Positions 1 to 11,920 are shown, counted from the first letter of the stretch. The stretch is 64,000 bases of DNA from Bombyx mori (GCF_030269925.1 NC_085119.1:16217001-16281000); one strand, 5' to 3'. Notes: generated by a model from the letters alone, not told the origin. Made by a program: numbers and translations.

Positions 1-162
1 CGGTTTGAAGAGTAGGGCAGCCGTTGTAACTATACGGAGACCTTAGAACTCATATCTCAGGGTGGGTGGCGCATTTACGTTGTAGATGTCTATGGGCTCC
101 AGTAACCACTTAACACCAGGTGGGCTGTGAGCTCGTCCACCCATCTAACCAATAAATGAAAA
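1..162 (+). mobile_element. tRNA-derived SINE (Bm1-like), 5'-truncated
   Basis: This is the common SINE tail cut by the window edge: CGGTTTGAAG, then CAGCCGTTGTAACTATA, GATGTCTATGGGCTCCAGTA, ACACCAGGTGGGCTGTGAG, and an A-rich end. Confidence 0.85.
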
Positions 163-232
163 AGCGGTAAATTAGGAATGTGTTCCGGTCAGTGGACTGA
201 AATGTTATCAATGTATGATAAAAATTATAATT

Positions 233-346
233 GAGGCTCATATCTTAAGGAAGAGGATGCGTTTATACTATACGTATATGGACACTGGTAGCCAGTTTAC
301 ACCAGATGGGATTATTGTTCACCTACCAACGCGATAAAAAAAAAAA
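233..346 (+). mobile_element. Strongly diverged SINE tail
   Basis: CTCATATCTTAAGG, GCGTTTATACTATACG, ACACCAGATGGG and an oligo-A end occur in the same order as in the SINE tail but are heavily mutated. This is an old copy next to a younger one. Confidence 0.45.
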
Positions 347-377
347 CAACGCAAAAGCCATAAGGTCTCAAACGCAC

Positions 378-3300
378 CCTCGATTCAAAGGCAAATATTC
401 CTTTTTGTAGCTCCCGAGATGCCATTTCCCCACCAAATGCGTTTTATAACCTAAATCCTTTAAATATTGTGGCAGTATTTTCTCGTTGAGGGGTAAACCT
501 CGGGGCTCCGCGCCGTATATTACACCGTGCTGCATACCTAGAAAACAAAAATAAAGATAAAGAAACACAAGTGCCCGTAACTTTTTGGCAACGTCTTTTG
601 AACATAAGGCTTATAATTTCAATGCAGCTTCGAAAGATCCATGAGAATAAACACAAATAAAGTGGGTGTGTTGGGAAATCAAATATCATAGGATAATTGA
701 TAGGCACACTTAATTAAATGGTAATTCATGTGGTGAAGAAAATAAGCCGAAAAACTTTCTGCTCGAAATCGTAATGCTGTCTATTTAAAGGGTATTAATT
801 AATGAAGCACCCAGAACTATGCTGTTTATTTAAAAACTCAGAATGCGCAGCAAAGGTAAGCAATTATCATTATCGATGATTTAAAAAGAAATAAGATAAT
901 AATTTTTTTTAGAGGATACGGCATAGCGTTGGAAAACACGGGAATTTTTTTTCGGAATTCGACAAAATTAATCTGTTTTAGCTCAAAACTACAGAAGCTT
1001 CTCGATGGGTCAGTAGGGTACAATGTGAGCATTATCGCGCTATAGTTTGGTGAGGTGTTAGCTGAGAAGGAATGACTGAGACACATTGTTCTGAAAAAGG
1101 CATCAAAACATCAGCCCAGATGTTGCGCGCCGCTTGCCATATTCACTAATATGGCTATTATGGCAAATATTGCTGTTAACTATAATTTGTAATTGTATAA
1201 ACGCAATAGCACAATAATCAAATGTCTAAGAACAACACCATAGTCGTCCGTGACCACGAAAACTGTAAAGTATCGAGACGTCGGAAATAAGATAACGTAA
1301 ATTAAAAACCCTTTTTTTCGCTAGATTAAGTCGTAGTAGTTTTCATTATGTAGGGGAAAATTTACAAAACGATCATTAGACCTGTCGTGCTGTATGAATC
1401 TGAATGTGGGGTGACGAAAGTAAAGCAAGAAAGAGGAGGGCATGCGGCAGAGATGCGAATGTTGAGATGGATGTGTGGAGTGACAAGAATGGCCAAGATA
1501 AGGAATGAGTATATCAGAGGAAGTGTGGAAGTAGCCCCGATAGTCAAAAAATTAAAGAGCGAACTGTTAGCGTTGTATGTGCTGCGTAGAGAGAAGATGC
1601 ATGTGACTAGGAGATGTATGGAAATTATAGTGCAAGGTAGAGGGAGAAGAGGTCGACCTAAGAAGACATGGATGGAGTGTGTGAATGACGATATGAGAGA
1701 GAGAGAGGAGTGAGTGTTGAGATGACGGTTGATAGAAGAGAATGGAATAGAAAAATTCGCTGTGCCGAACCCACCTAGTGGGATAAGGTGGAGAAAAAGA
1801 AAAAGAAGAGTTATAATTATGTGTAGAACTCGCGAATACCGAATAAAATAATACAGGTACATCATTTTGCATACTGGTAAACTTAGTATTCCATTGAGTA
1901 TTTGTTTGTTGTAAGTGTTGTAACCCTCGGAAGATATGTCATACCAAAATCATCTTTAACTCCAAGCTTCAGAATTTACATTAGCACATTTAACATAGCA
2001 GTGTGTTGTAGATTACGGTTTTAAGTTTCATACGGTTTGAATGAATTTGCAACTTATTCCTAGCACATTCAAGGATCAATTTTTTATAACCTTAATACCG
2101 ACACTATAATAATATCTCATATGGTTGGATGTTAATGGCGGGAAGTTATTAGTCAAGCAGGGAGCTAACGGTTTATTCAAATCACTCCCCTTTGTATTTC
2201 ACTCGTAACAGGTGCCAAGCACATACCACGCTAAATGAATTCGAACTTGTCTATTATATGTATACGGTCACAAGCCCCGCATGGTGGTTACGGTGTCATG
2301 ACGTCGTGGTGATGTGATGGTGGCCGCTGGACTGGAAAGGGGAATGTGTAGTTAAAAATTTTTAGACGATTTAGGAGAAGCGAATTTCTCTGGGAATAAT
2401 TAAAATTTTATTCGATCCCAAAGCGCGTGCCTTCCGCTCTGGCGACGGGAAACCGACGTACGTGTGGGCATATATACAGGAGGTGGTTATTCGAAATTTA
2501 AGTAGTGCAGCCAGCTATACAAATAATAAATGTATTCAGGTGCATGCGAGATGCTTATCTGCAAACCATCACTTCTTCATACACAATACCGAACTAAACT
2601 AACCAAGTACATAAAAATCATGATTCTTTTAATTTTCATGCAAGTAGGTACACTTTAAGCTGTTTGGACTTAGAAATATTTTTTTCATTGAATGAATATT
2701 TTATGACGACATTAATCAAGAATTATGTGTGCATATTTATTAACAGAATTCTTAAGATACAAGCAACGTTATTTATCAAAATAACTAATAACTGTCCGGT
2801 CATCGTCCTCGTAAACAGTTGACGTCGCTCAAAACACGTCATTTTGGATCCTCCCGATCCACTAACGATGCTTTTAGGTACCCCAAGCACCAGTCATCGT
2901 CTTAGTCGAACCCGTCGCTTGCGACGAAGGGCTCGACGAGTGAATTAACCCATAGACACAGCCCACTGAGTTTCTCGCCGGATCTTCCCAGTGGGTCGCG
3001 TTTTCGATCCGGTGGTTGATTCTTTGAAGCACTGCTCTTGCTAGGGCCAGTGTTGGCAACACTCCCGGTTTGAGCCCTGTGAGCTCACCTACACGTCAAG
3101 AAGCTTAAATAGCCTCTCAGGGCTATCAGCATAGGTAGGGAAAAAAAACTAAATACAATAATGAAATAGGTTATTTGGTTAAATGCTGGTTTTTTTTTCG
3201 TAAAACACTGTATTAACAAATGTCATGCAAACAATGTTAACTACTCGTGTTATAAATGCATAAAGCGTGTAAAGGTCAGTCTTAATCTCATTTTATTGTA

Positions 3301-6300
3301 GGTGGCAATAATTTTATGATTTTTTTTTAGTCGCAGACTGTAATGATTATTTATAATACACAATATATACAATGTAATGTATTACATTATACATTATAAT
3401 AACAATATTATTTGTATGAACAATAATATTATCATAATATATTACAATGTAAGTTTACCTGTATGTATGGGATATTTCCCAGTCATAAGGGCAGCTCTTG
3501 AAGGTGAGCAGATCGGAGACGTGTAGTAGTTATGGAGCATCAGCCCGGAGACACCCAGAGAATCCAAATTAGGGGTCGGAATCTGATTGGAGCCGTGGAA
3601 GCCGACATCGTTCCAGCCCTGGATTGTAGACATAATTTTGCTCAATGTAAATATAAGAATTTGTAACTGTAGGTGACGGTCAAGCCGCTTGTGTGAAAGT
3701 GGGCTACAACTTAACACTTAAAGTTGTGCCATTCTTAGAGTTTAAGTATTCTATACGTGTTAAGAAAAATATCCACATGCATTACGATAGCGTTACAATA
3801 ACTGCATAAAGGTCAAATTCATAACTGTTTGACTTTAATTAACTATTTATTCATCGGTAGACACTCGGATCAAATCTTTTTGAATATAATAATACATTAT
3901 AAGTACAAGGTATGGTGGTCATTGTAGTCTTTTGACTGTGATTCGAAAACTGTATTTCGACGCCTGTTACAGCCGTGAAGCAGTAATGCGTTTCGGTTTG
4001 AAGGGTGGGGCAGCCGTTGTAACTATACTGAGACCTTAGAACTCATATCTCAAGGTGGGTGGCGGCATTTACGTTGTGATGTCTATGGGCTCCAGTAACC
4101 ACTTAACACCAGGTGGGCTGTGAGCTCGTCCACCAACCTATGCAGTAAAAAAAATACAAAAAGCTGTATACGACGAAAGTTTTTCGACTAGGTGGAGTAA
4201 TAGGTAATAGTAGTAAGTAGGTAGTAAATAGGTTACGTACTTAATAGAAGAATCTGTGTGCTTAGTAGGAGTTTTTTAACGTTCTCGATCGCGTAAAAGT
4301 TAGCTCGAATTCGTACGGAGTTGGAACATCAGCCCTTTTTTTTAACGCTGGGGAATCCATTTACGGATATCCGGTCGAGGGGGGTAACGGACCGGGTTAT
4401 GTTGGACTCCGGCGCCTCCTGTGAGGAAGAAGGGGAGAAGAGAAGGACCGAGGTGGAACAACAGCCCTAGCGGCAAACGAAGGGAAGAGACTCGCAGAAA
4501 GTAGCACACAGGGGTAAGGATGGGCTAGTTTGTGCTTGATTATATATTATGATGTACTTTACATTATTTATCGATTACAGTCTCTGACGATTTTTTCTAT
4601 TCTTTTTCCTTTCCTCAAAAAGTAGTTATAGTATATTCTACGGACCGCCGTTCTGCGCGCTTTTTTGTACTGCCTACGCTTTCTAATCAAACAAGAGTAG
4701 TTTATTTTCCTGTCTGCCAAACAAAACAGTTTTACAAGGAAAAAGGGACCGCTTTGCACGAATAATAGGGACTAGAGGTCCCGCAGTAGTCGAAATTCGA
4801 CTATAATTAATTGGAATTGTAAGTTTGTACACTATTATGATTGTATTTTATACTTCTATAATCACAAATTTCGCCAAGACTACACTATAAAAAATATTAA
4901 CAAAGACAAACCATATTCTATTCTCAATTTGACAACAGACGTCAAGAACAAAAGTTTGACAATAAATAGTGTGTAAATAGTGCGTCAAATACATGGTATG
5001 TAGTGTGTGTAATGTTTTCTTTATTGATTTAATGTATCTTTTATGCATTATTTTTAAAAAATTGTGCATTGTGTGCATTGTGCACTTCTTTTCTATACTC
5101 TCTATAAGTGTGAAAAATTTCATACTCCTCCGTCCGCGCAATTTTCGTGAAAAGGCATACAAAGTTTTTGCTTCACGTATTAATATATAGATGTAGTAGA
5201 AGTCGTAACTCGATACTGTAGCCGAACCCTAGCTATTGATAAATTAGCGGAATTTCTACGGCTCATTTTGGGGTTAACGACTGCTATTTCTAAATGGTTT
5301 TTATAAGTATAATTTTAGTAGTTTGTTCAATTTTAGTTAGGTACTGATCGGATCGATTCCTAGAGATTCTAAAAAAACGTTTTAAAAAATTTTCAACATA
5401 TTCAAATTGGACACAGTTAAGTAACTTACCACGCACGAAATAGCGTGTGCCATAAACGAAAAATAGGATTTAGTGACGGGTTTCAGTAAAATATGCTAAA
5501 TAGATATCTACGTATTTCGTCAACCACAAACATACATACATATATCTATCTGTTTTTTTTTATTGCTTAGATGAATGGACGAACTCACAGGCCACCTGGT
5601 GTTAAGTGGTTACTGGAGCCCATAGACATCTACAACGTAAATGCGCCACCCACTTTGAGATATAAGTTCTAAGATCTCAGCATAGTTACAACGGCTACCC
5701 CACCCTTCAAACCGAAACGCATTACTGCTTCACGGCAGAAATAGGCAGGGTGGTGGTACCTACCCGCGCGGACTCACAAGAAGTTCTACCACCAGTAAAA
5801 TTACAAGAAAAAGAAGTGTTAAGAATTACACTTATGTTTTTATATAAAATATATAAACGGTTTGAAATTTTGTTACGTATTGTTTTAAACATTCACGGCC
5901 ATTTACGTTACATATTAACAATAATTTAACGGGTACTAGAACGTAGTTCGAAAGGTTTTTCTCGTTTAATGAGTTCTAGATATTGCAACGCTGTTTTAAG
6001 CGCCATAAAACCTTGGTAAAAAAACCTATTAAATAATGGTGTGAGCAATATTGAAATGTTGTGCTTTGGGCGGGTTACATGTAAATAAGATTTTAATAAT
6101 TGACATTTCAAAATTTATGGCTTTATGGTCATAGCACTAGCAAGAAAGCCCGGCAATATTTACTAAACCAAAAAAACACAAAAGAAAATGATTTGGAGAT
6201 GGTCACAACGAAGCATGCCCTGAGTTATATTGTATTATCTATATAAATTTAAAGTTGCGAAAATTGTAGCGAAAGCTCGCCCTTGGTCGAAATTGTAAAA

Positions 6301-7359
6301 ACGTTTCTAGAGGAGCCCGCGAGCTACCAACTCAAAATTAATAGTGTACTACCACTTTTGGCCACTGGCTCCATTCTCATTGGAAGGCTGTGGGCCAATG
6401 CAGGCAGCACCAATCTGCCTCTTTATGCTACTAAGTAATCATGTATTCTAGTCCGAAATGTGGGACAGACTGGTGGTAGGACCTCTTTGAGAGTCCGCGC
6501 GGGTAGGTACCACCACCCTGCCTATTTCTGCCGTGAAGCAGTAATGCGTTTCGGTTTGAAGGGTGGGGCAGCCTCTGTAATTATACCAGGTGGGTTGTGA
6601 GCTCGTCCACCCATCTAAGCAATAAAAAAAAAAAGTTGCTATAAAAGGACTAAGGGCACTACTTATAACCAGATAGGTCGAGAGCAATAAAAACATCTAA
6701 GCATAGCTTGTCTTAAGTAAGTATTGAACGAATCCGTAATCTACAACAAAGCTGCTTTGCCCCGCCTCACAGGAGACCGCAGGACGTTGACCCGCGCGTC
6801 AGCTGATTTTAAAAACATTGATCTTGGGCAGGGCGTCATAATATTATTTCGACAGCGACTTTTACAATATGTTGTGTGTTTGTGATCAAGAGCACCACAT
6901 GTCTTCATTTCGCACCCGGTTCTCGTCCACACGGTGAGATCGTATAGACTTTTACTTTTTTTTTTCCTACCTAAGCTAATGTCTAGGGTCTAAAGAGACC
7001 ATATTAGCGTAACCTTAACTAGTAGGTGACCTCACAGGGCTCAAACCTGACGATGTTGCTAACACGAACCCTAGCAAAAGCCTTTTACATTGCTTAGAAA
7101 CTATTACTACTAATGCGAGCAATGGAAATTATTCAATATTATTATTTAATTAAAGTAATTTTACTTTAAAAAAAGCAAAGATTTTTACAAGTAATATTTT
7201 TTTAACAGTACACACATAAAATTTTGTAAAAACGAACGTATAAAACGATTCACATAAAATAAAATAAAAACTCACGAGATCGTCCGCCAAAAAGAAAATT
7301 ATATTAGGTCTAGTAGCCGACGCGACACCCAATATCACAATCAGCACTAACCACGACAT
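378..7359 (-). CDS. Arylsulfatase B-like sulfatase, 5' three coding exons (partial)
   Basis: This is a sulfate-ester hydrolase, expected in the lysosome or secreted. Coding exons are 7276-7359, 3459-3618 and 378-537; phases 0, 1, 2 agree and all introns are GT-AG. The gene runs off the left edge after about 134 codons. The start at 7359 is the only in-frame ATG that opens a signal peptide ([15 protein letters not shown]). Residues 19-28 hold the family's metal-binding FLADDL. Exon 2 carries [14 protein letters not shown], whose Cys (residue 65) is the one converted to formylglycine in active sulfatases. Exon 3 carries GKWHLG (118-123) and an LPLNRG stretch typical of the ARSB/ARSI/ARSJ branch. 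All visible catalytic elements are intact, so an active enzyme is likely, but substrate specificity cannot be told from this part. The 3.7-kb and 2.9-kb introns are full of retroposons. Confidence 0.9.
538..1380. other. Sulfatase intron 2, AT-rich, no gene seen
   Basis: No coding exon, RNA gene or known repeat was recognised in this stretch; it is ordinary AT-rich intron sequence. Confidence 0.5.
1387..1800 (+). pseudogene. RTE-like LINE reverse transcriptase C-terminal fragment
   Basis: The plus strand encodes [31 protein letters not shown] and [20 protein letters not shown], the conserved C-terminal end of a moth non-LTR retrotransposon polymerase. It is 5'-truncated, has a short internal deletion where YGHVMRR is expected, and lies in the sulfatase intron. 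Related fragments occur at 46809, 63620 and, inverted, 20996. Confidence 0.75.
1831..2812. other. Sulfatase intron 2, no gene seen
   Basis: AT-rich sequence with no reading frame of note and no repeat recognised. Confidence 0.45.
2813..3150 (+). mobile_element. Retroposon tail, family B
   Basis: This is a copy of a second dispersed family. It runs from CAGTTGACGTCG through TTTTGGATCCTCCCGATCC, GTCGCTTGCGACGAAGGGCT and TTTCTCGCCGGATCTTC, to TATCAGCATAGGTAGG plus oligo-A. The form is that of a LINE 3' end; no polymerase is attached. Confidence 0.8.
3962..4156 (+). mobile_element. SINE tail (Bm1-like), 5'-truncated
   Basis: It begins GCCGTGAAGCAGTAATGCG and runs through the conserved tail to an A-rich end; it lies in sulfatase intron 1. 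Confidence 0.85.
4256..4509 (+). mobile_element. MITE copy 1 split by a retroposon insertion
   Basis: The left terminal inverted repeat is GTGTGCTTAGTAGGAG with TTAACGTTCTCGATCGCGTA; a decayed right end CTCGCAGAAAGTAGCACAC lies at about 4491-4509. An unrelated GC-rich stretch with poly-T at its left interrupts it between two near-identical GGAACAnCAGCCC sequences, which look like the insertion's target duplication. Confidence 0.6.
4771..5192 (+). repeat. Dispersed 400-bp element, family C copy 1
   Basis: It shares its whole length with 47470-47872 and 58611-59014. It starts ACTAGAGGTCCCGCAGTAGT and ends GTATTAATATATAGAT. It has no long reading frame and its class is unknown. Confidence 0.8.
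5552..5802 (-). mobile_element. SINE tail (Bm1-like), minus strand
   Basis: It starts with oligo-T and ATTGCTTAGATGAATGGACG and ends CTACCACCAGTAA, i.e. a full tail in reverse orientation in sulfatase intron 1. Confidence 0.85.
5803..6470. other. Sulfatase intron 1, no gene seen
   Basis: AT-rich sequence; nothing recognisable beyond short simple runs. Confidence 0.45.
6471..6635 (+). mobile_element. SINE tail with internal deletion
   Basis: The copy goes from GGTGGTAGGACCTCTTTGAG to GGGCAGCCTCTGTAATTAT and then jumps to ACCAGGTGGGTTGTGAGC. About 100 bp of the tail middle are missing; it ends in oligo-A. Confidence 0.85.
6957..7083 (-). mobile_element. Retroposon tail, family B, truncated
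   Basis: Oligo-T, then CCTACCTAAGCTAATG and CTCACAGGGCTCAAACCTGA, the reverse complement of the family B end. Confidence 0.75.
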
Positions 7360-7436
7360 CTCTTCACAGAAACGTATCAGTGAATGACTGACGACAGTGA
7401 CGACCGACATACGTTCGAGTATATCATACAGCTTTG

Positions 7437-7767
7437 TATTTACAACTAGCGACCCGCCCTCGCTTCGCTTCGGAAACATTAAATTTTATTATTGAATAGG
7501 CGAGTCCCGCCATGTTGCGCGCGGTACGACAATAACTGCGGGTGACGCCGCGGGGCGAAGCTAGTCTAAAAGAAGTAGCCTAAGTTACTCCTTATATCAT
7601 CAGCTACCTATTATTGAAAGTTTCATCAAAATCGGTCCAACCGTTCCAGAGATTAGCCGGAACAAACAGACATTTTAGTGTATGTACCGTATATATATTC
7701 ATATGCATGTAGTAAAAAGCGGTTATTTCAATATTACAAACAGACACTCTAATTTTATTTATATGTA
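7437..7767 (+). repeat. RTE/CR1-like retroposon remnant upstream of the sulfatase start
   Basis: It starts TACAACTAGCGACCCGCCCT, contains AAGTTTCATCAAAATCGGTC and AGATTAGCCGGAACAAACAG, and ends TTATTTATATGTATAGAT. This pattern is common in moth LINE 3' regions. It begins about 80 bp upstream of the sulfatase ATG, so the promoter or 5' UTR probably overlaps it. Confidence 0.5.
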
Positions 7768-7908
7768 TAGATAACGCCTATACACGCTACGCTTTAAGCG
7801 GGACACAGTAAGTACAATGCAAACAAATACTTGTTAATTATCACTTTAACAACACTACAATGTAATATCGGTTAAAAATTATAATAAGCTTTACGGGCAT
7901 TGACGTTA

Positions 7909-8845
7909 ATGTGCAACCTCGATATTAAAAATCGGAAAGATACTAGTAAATATTCGATAAATCAAGTAGTCACGTCCTTACGGATCCATCAGATCCAATA
8001 ACCTTTGCATTAGATGCCTTCAGCTCTAATACTAGGAGCAGGCTTAGGGAACTCGGTAACCGTACTCGTCGAACTCGACAAAGAGGTCGACGTGCAACCT
8101 AACCCATGCATCAGCCCGCTGAGTTTCTCGCCGGATCTTCTCAGCGGGTCACGGTTCCGATCCGGTAGTAGATTCATTCACGAAGCAATTGCTCTTGAGT
8201 TGTTAGGTCTCCTTCGGAGGCGCTCGGCCAGTTGTTAGCAAATCCTGCCCCTCTTGGCTGAGCCTTTGCTCGCCCACCTGTCCTGGTGAAACTGGAAAGG
8301 CCTTCGGGCCACTAGTAAACTTTCAATCATAAAAAAAAAAAATCAAGTAAGTAGTCCGGTAAACTAAGGTTTGTTAGATTAAGGTTAGGTTGGTCTACCA
8401 TTTGATAAAACGAGTTAAAAAAAAAGTTTTATTCAGCTCAACATTACGTACTCATCTTGTTATAGCGAACAGCTTTTACTCATAAGTCGTGATAACACAT
8501 TTTTATCAAATTACTGTATGCATTTTCTATTCAAAAACAATTAGATAGGTAACAATTTTTCTCAAACCTGTCGAGACTGATTCAGATACTATAGGATTAA
8601 GGAACATATTGGTGGGAACGTTATATACCTAAAGGTTTTGGGTTGACAAAATTTGTTAATTAGAGGTATTTACAACTTTTTTTTATAGTTGAAAATCCGT
8701 TATAAAGAGGTTGTTTGCAAAAAACCTCCGCAACGTAAAGGTATATTTTACATCGACTCATATGGACAATTCAGGGGGAATAACGAAGAATTTGTTAAAT
8801 CGAGGACGTCGTTATATTGAGGTTCGTTATATTAAGGTTGCACTG
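7909..8845. mobile_element. Possible pogo/Tc-like element carrying a family B copy
   Basis: The left end after a TA reads ATGTGCAACCTCGATATTA; the right end, inverted and before a TA, reads CAGTGCAACCTTAATATAA. This fits the terminal repeat and TA duplication of pogo/Tc elements. No transposase frame was seen. A family B retroposon occupies about 8000-8340. Confidence 0.35.
8000..8340 (+). mobile_element. Retroposon tail, family B, diverged
   Basis: TTTCTCGCCGGATCTTCTCA, then CGATCCGGTAGTAGATTC and an A-rich end, with altered 5' and 3' parts relative to other family B copies. Confidence 0.6.
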
Positions 8846-9175
8846 TATTCCGTAGCTTCGCGATCTTATTTTTATCTCTCTCGACTCGAGGTATTTATTG
8901 TAAACAAAAAACACAGCCAGACAATAGAATGACATTGCTCTGTATTGATAGGAATCACTCAGAATAATTCGATTATTTAGTATTCAACCTCGTTTTAGTA
9001 TTGTCGATTTGTCAGTGTCTTATTTTATCAGTGTAATATTAACTTATTGACGTCTTTCGTAGTTTAAGTTAATAAAATTAAATTCTCGTTAGCTACCTGC
9101 GACCTTGTCATTAAATTTTATACATTTTAAAATGTAGTTAAAAGATCGTTCTAGATCGCTGAATTTTTGGAACGA

Positions 9176-9416
9176 AGTTTCTTACGGCAGGCTTGGAGGA
9201 GACAGGGATTTTGCTGCGCGACCGAACTGAAAAAAATGTGATAGTAAAACCGTAAGAAAAAGTCCGTGGAATAAAACCGTTAAATGAGACGTGCGCAGGC
9301 GCGACAGTCGTATACACAAGCGTTTCTCTTTCTCCTTCTTTTTTTTTGCAAATTGTGTCGATTCTACATTAGCCGAAGGAACTTCGTTCCTACCTGGTGA
9401 CCCACGACACCACATC
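9176..9416 (-). repeat. Dispersed repeat, family D copy 1
   Basis: Its right end GGAACTTCGTTCCTA with CCCACGACACCACAT matches 13193-13232. A GGAACGAAGTTTCTT at its left suggests terminal pairing. The class is unknown. Confidence 0.45.
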
Positions 9417-9959
9417 TTTTTTTTGTTTTTAAATGTTAGCTACTATCATTTACATATATATTCTTATTAATAATTATTAATAAGTTTAAATGCGTTTCCT
9501 GTTAATATTTAATAGATACACGACAACTCTCGACCTCATACAGCACAGCAGACGCCTCTAAGGTAAAGTGCTTGGGTTGGAAGGTTAGCGTCATCCACCG
9601 TATTCACCAGACATTGCACCGATAGACTCCTACTTTTCCAAAGGTTGGACAACTTCCTGGCAGGGAAGAAAATGACAACCCGAGAGGCAGTACAAAATGC
9701 CTTTGAAGAGCAAAGTCTCTCGTGGCACAATCGGAATTTTAAGAATAGAAGCGAGACTTCAAGTTTTATAAAATGCGTTTTCGCTCATCTTATGTGTGAT
9801 CTGATAATAAATTAACAGTGGTGTTGCTCGGAGCTCCATGTTATCCAGCAATTAAGAAATCTCATCTACTAGCGCTTTTCAAAAGAAAGAAAAAAGTTAT
9901 TTTAATGTAATAAATGTTACCCACATTAACACGTCAGAAACAGCAATGCTGAATTAACT

Positions 9960-11920
9960 TTGAAAATCAATGATCGAATAATAACTTCTCATCAAGAAGT
10001 GGCCAGTGCCTTTGAGCACTACTTTGCTGATATCCCAGCTTCTACTACAAAATCTTTAATTTCATCTCCTACCGTCGCCGAATCATTACTGCAAGATCAT
10101 GTTGATAAATGCAGTGTTAACTTTAAGTTCACAAATATTGATATAAAGGACATAATTGATAATTTCAAGCTCATTAATATTAAGAAAACTGGTGATTTAT
10201 GGGGAATTTCAATTAAGGTTATAAAATCCATTATTGATATAATCGCACCTTACCTTGCTACAATATTTAATGACTGTATTGATTGTGGTGTGTTTCCTGA
10301 TCTAATGAAATTTAGTAAAATAATACCTTTGTTTAAATCTGGTAGTACTTTTGACCCCTCTAACTTTAGGCCCATTTCAGTACTACCTACATTGAGTAAA
10401 ATTTTTGAAAAAAATATTTTGGAACAACTTTTGAACCATTTCAATTCCAATAACCTGCTTCATAACAAACAATATGGATTTACTAGAGGTCGGTCAACTA
10501 TTGATGCAGGTGTAGATCTTATTAAAAATATTTTTCAGGCTTGGGAGGAGTCGCATAATGCCCTTGGGGTATTCTGCGACTTATCTAAAGCTTTTGATTG
10601 TGTTGAGCATAATACATTGTTGAGGAAATTACACCATTATGGTATTAGGGGCGTTTCATTAGAACTTATTAAATCTTATTTATCCGGAAGAATCCAAAAG
10701 GTAGACGTTAAAGGAACGAGATCTTCCGGTGTCTTACTTAATATGGGTGTTCTTCAGGGTTCCATATTGGGTCCCTTCCTATTTCTTGTATATATCAATG
10801 ATTTACCAAAATTTATTGAAACCCGTCACGAGGTCGTATTATTCGCTGACGATGTAAATGATGCTATCTCGCGCGTGGTACATTGGTTTAGTGTTAATAA
10901 TCGGTTATTAAATAACAAAAAAACAAAATGTATAAAATTTACCACACCTAATGTTAGACAAGTAGACACTAATATTACTGTAAGTGGAGAGACACTGGAG
11001 CTTGTGGATTCGACAGTTTTTCTTGGTATAACAGTTGATTCCAAGCTGCAGTGGGGTCCTCACATATGCAAGTTAGCGAGTAGACTTAGTTCTGCAGCGT
11101 TTGCGGTAAAAAAAATACGAACGTAGACTAATGAAGATACGGCACGCCTGGTTTATTTTAGTTATTTTCATAGTGTTATGTTCTATGGCATTTTGCTATG
11201 GGGCAATGCTGCCGATGTCGAAACGATTTTCATCCTGCAGAAGAGGGCTATTCGTGCTATTTATAATATGCACCCGAGGGAATCCTTGAGGGACAAGTTT
11301 AAGGAAATCAAAATTCTAACTTTAGCGTCCCAATACATTTTTGAAAATTTATTGTACGTGCGTAAAAACATTGAAGAATTCCCCAGAGTCTGCGATTTGC
11401 ACAATGTGAACACTAGGAACAAACACAGGCATGCGTTGCCGGCGGCTCGAATTAAGAAAATAAGCAACTCTTTTAGGGGGCTGGGTGTACAACTTTTCAA
11501 CAAGATCCCACTAAACGTTCAAATACTACCTGTTCATAGATTTAAGAAAACTGTCAAGGAACGTTTGTGCAACAAGGCATATTATAAAGTTAGGATTATT
11601 TATTAGATGGCACTACGTGGGAATGAGGCGCTCGCTCCTGGCCTTTTCATTTTTCATTATTATTATATTTTTTTTAATTGTATTTTTTGACTTATTTTTC
11701 CTTTACTGTAAATATTTTAATTTATTTAAAAAAAAGATAAATTTTTGAGATAAACAAAAAAAAAAAGCCCGCTGAGTTTGTTTCGCCGGTTCTTCTCAGG
11801 ACTGTGGCTTTTTTGGAACCGGTGGTAGATTTAACATTGTTATTTGTATTTTGACATTCAACAAGTGTGTCATACTGACATCTAAGTTGAAATAAATGAT
11901 TTTGAATTGAATTGAATTTG
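9960..11920 (+). mobile_element. Jockey-clade non-LTR retrotransposon, 5'-truncated and inactivated
   Basis: The reverse transcriptase frame opens with DRIITSHQEVASAFEHYF and shows FRPISVLPTLSKIFEK, FCDLSKAFDCVEHNTLL, QGSILGPFLFLVYINDLP and the catalytic FADD (about 10850). Right after FADD about 40 codons expected in this family seem deleted, as the text jumps to NDAISRVVHWFSVNN. A single TAG at 11124-11126 interrupts the frame, which continues in register to 11606. No endonuclease domain is present. The 3' UTR has a GCCGGTTCTTCTCAGG motif and ends in AAATAAATGATTTTGAATTG repeats. It is incapable of self-mobilisation as it stands. Confidence 0.9.

Noticed and set aside
1362..1865. 167- and 101-codon minus-strand frames
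   Set aside because: They are antisense to the RTE-like LINE fragment, whose plus-strand text is the recognisable one.
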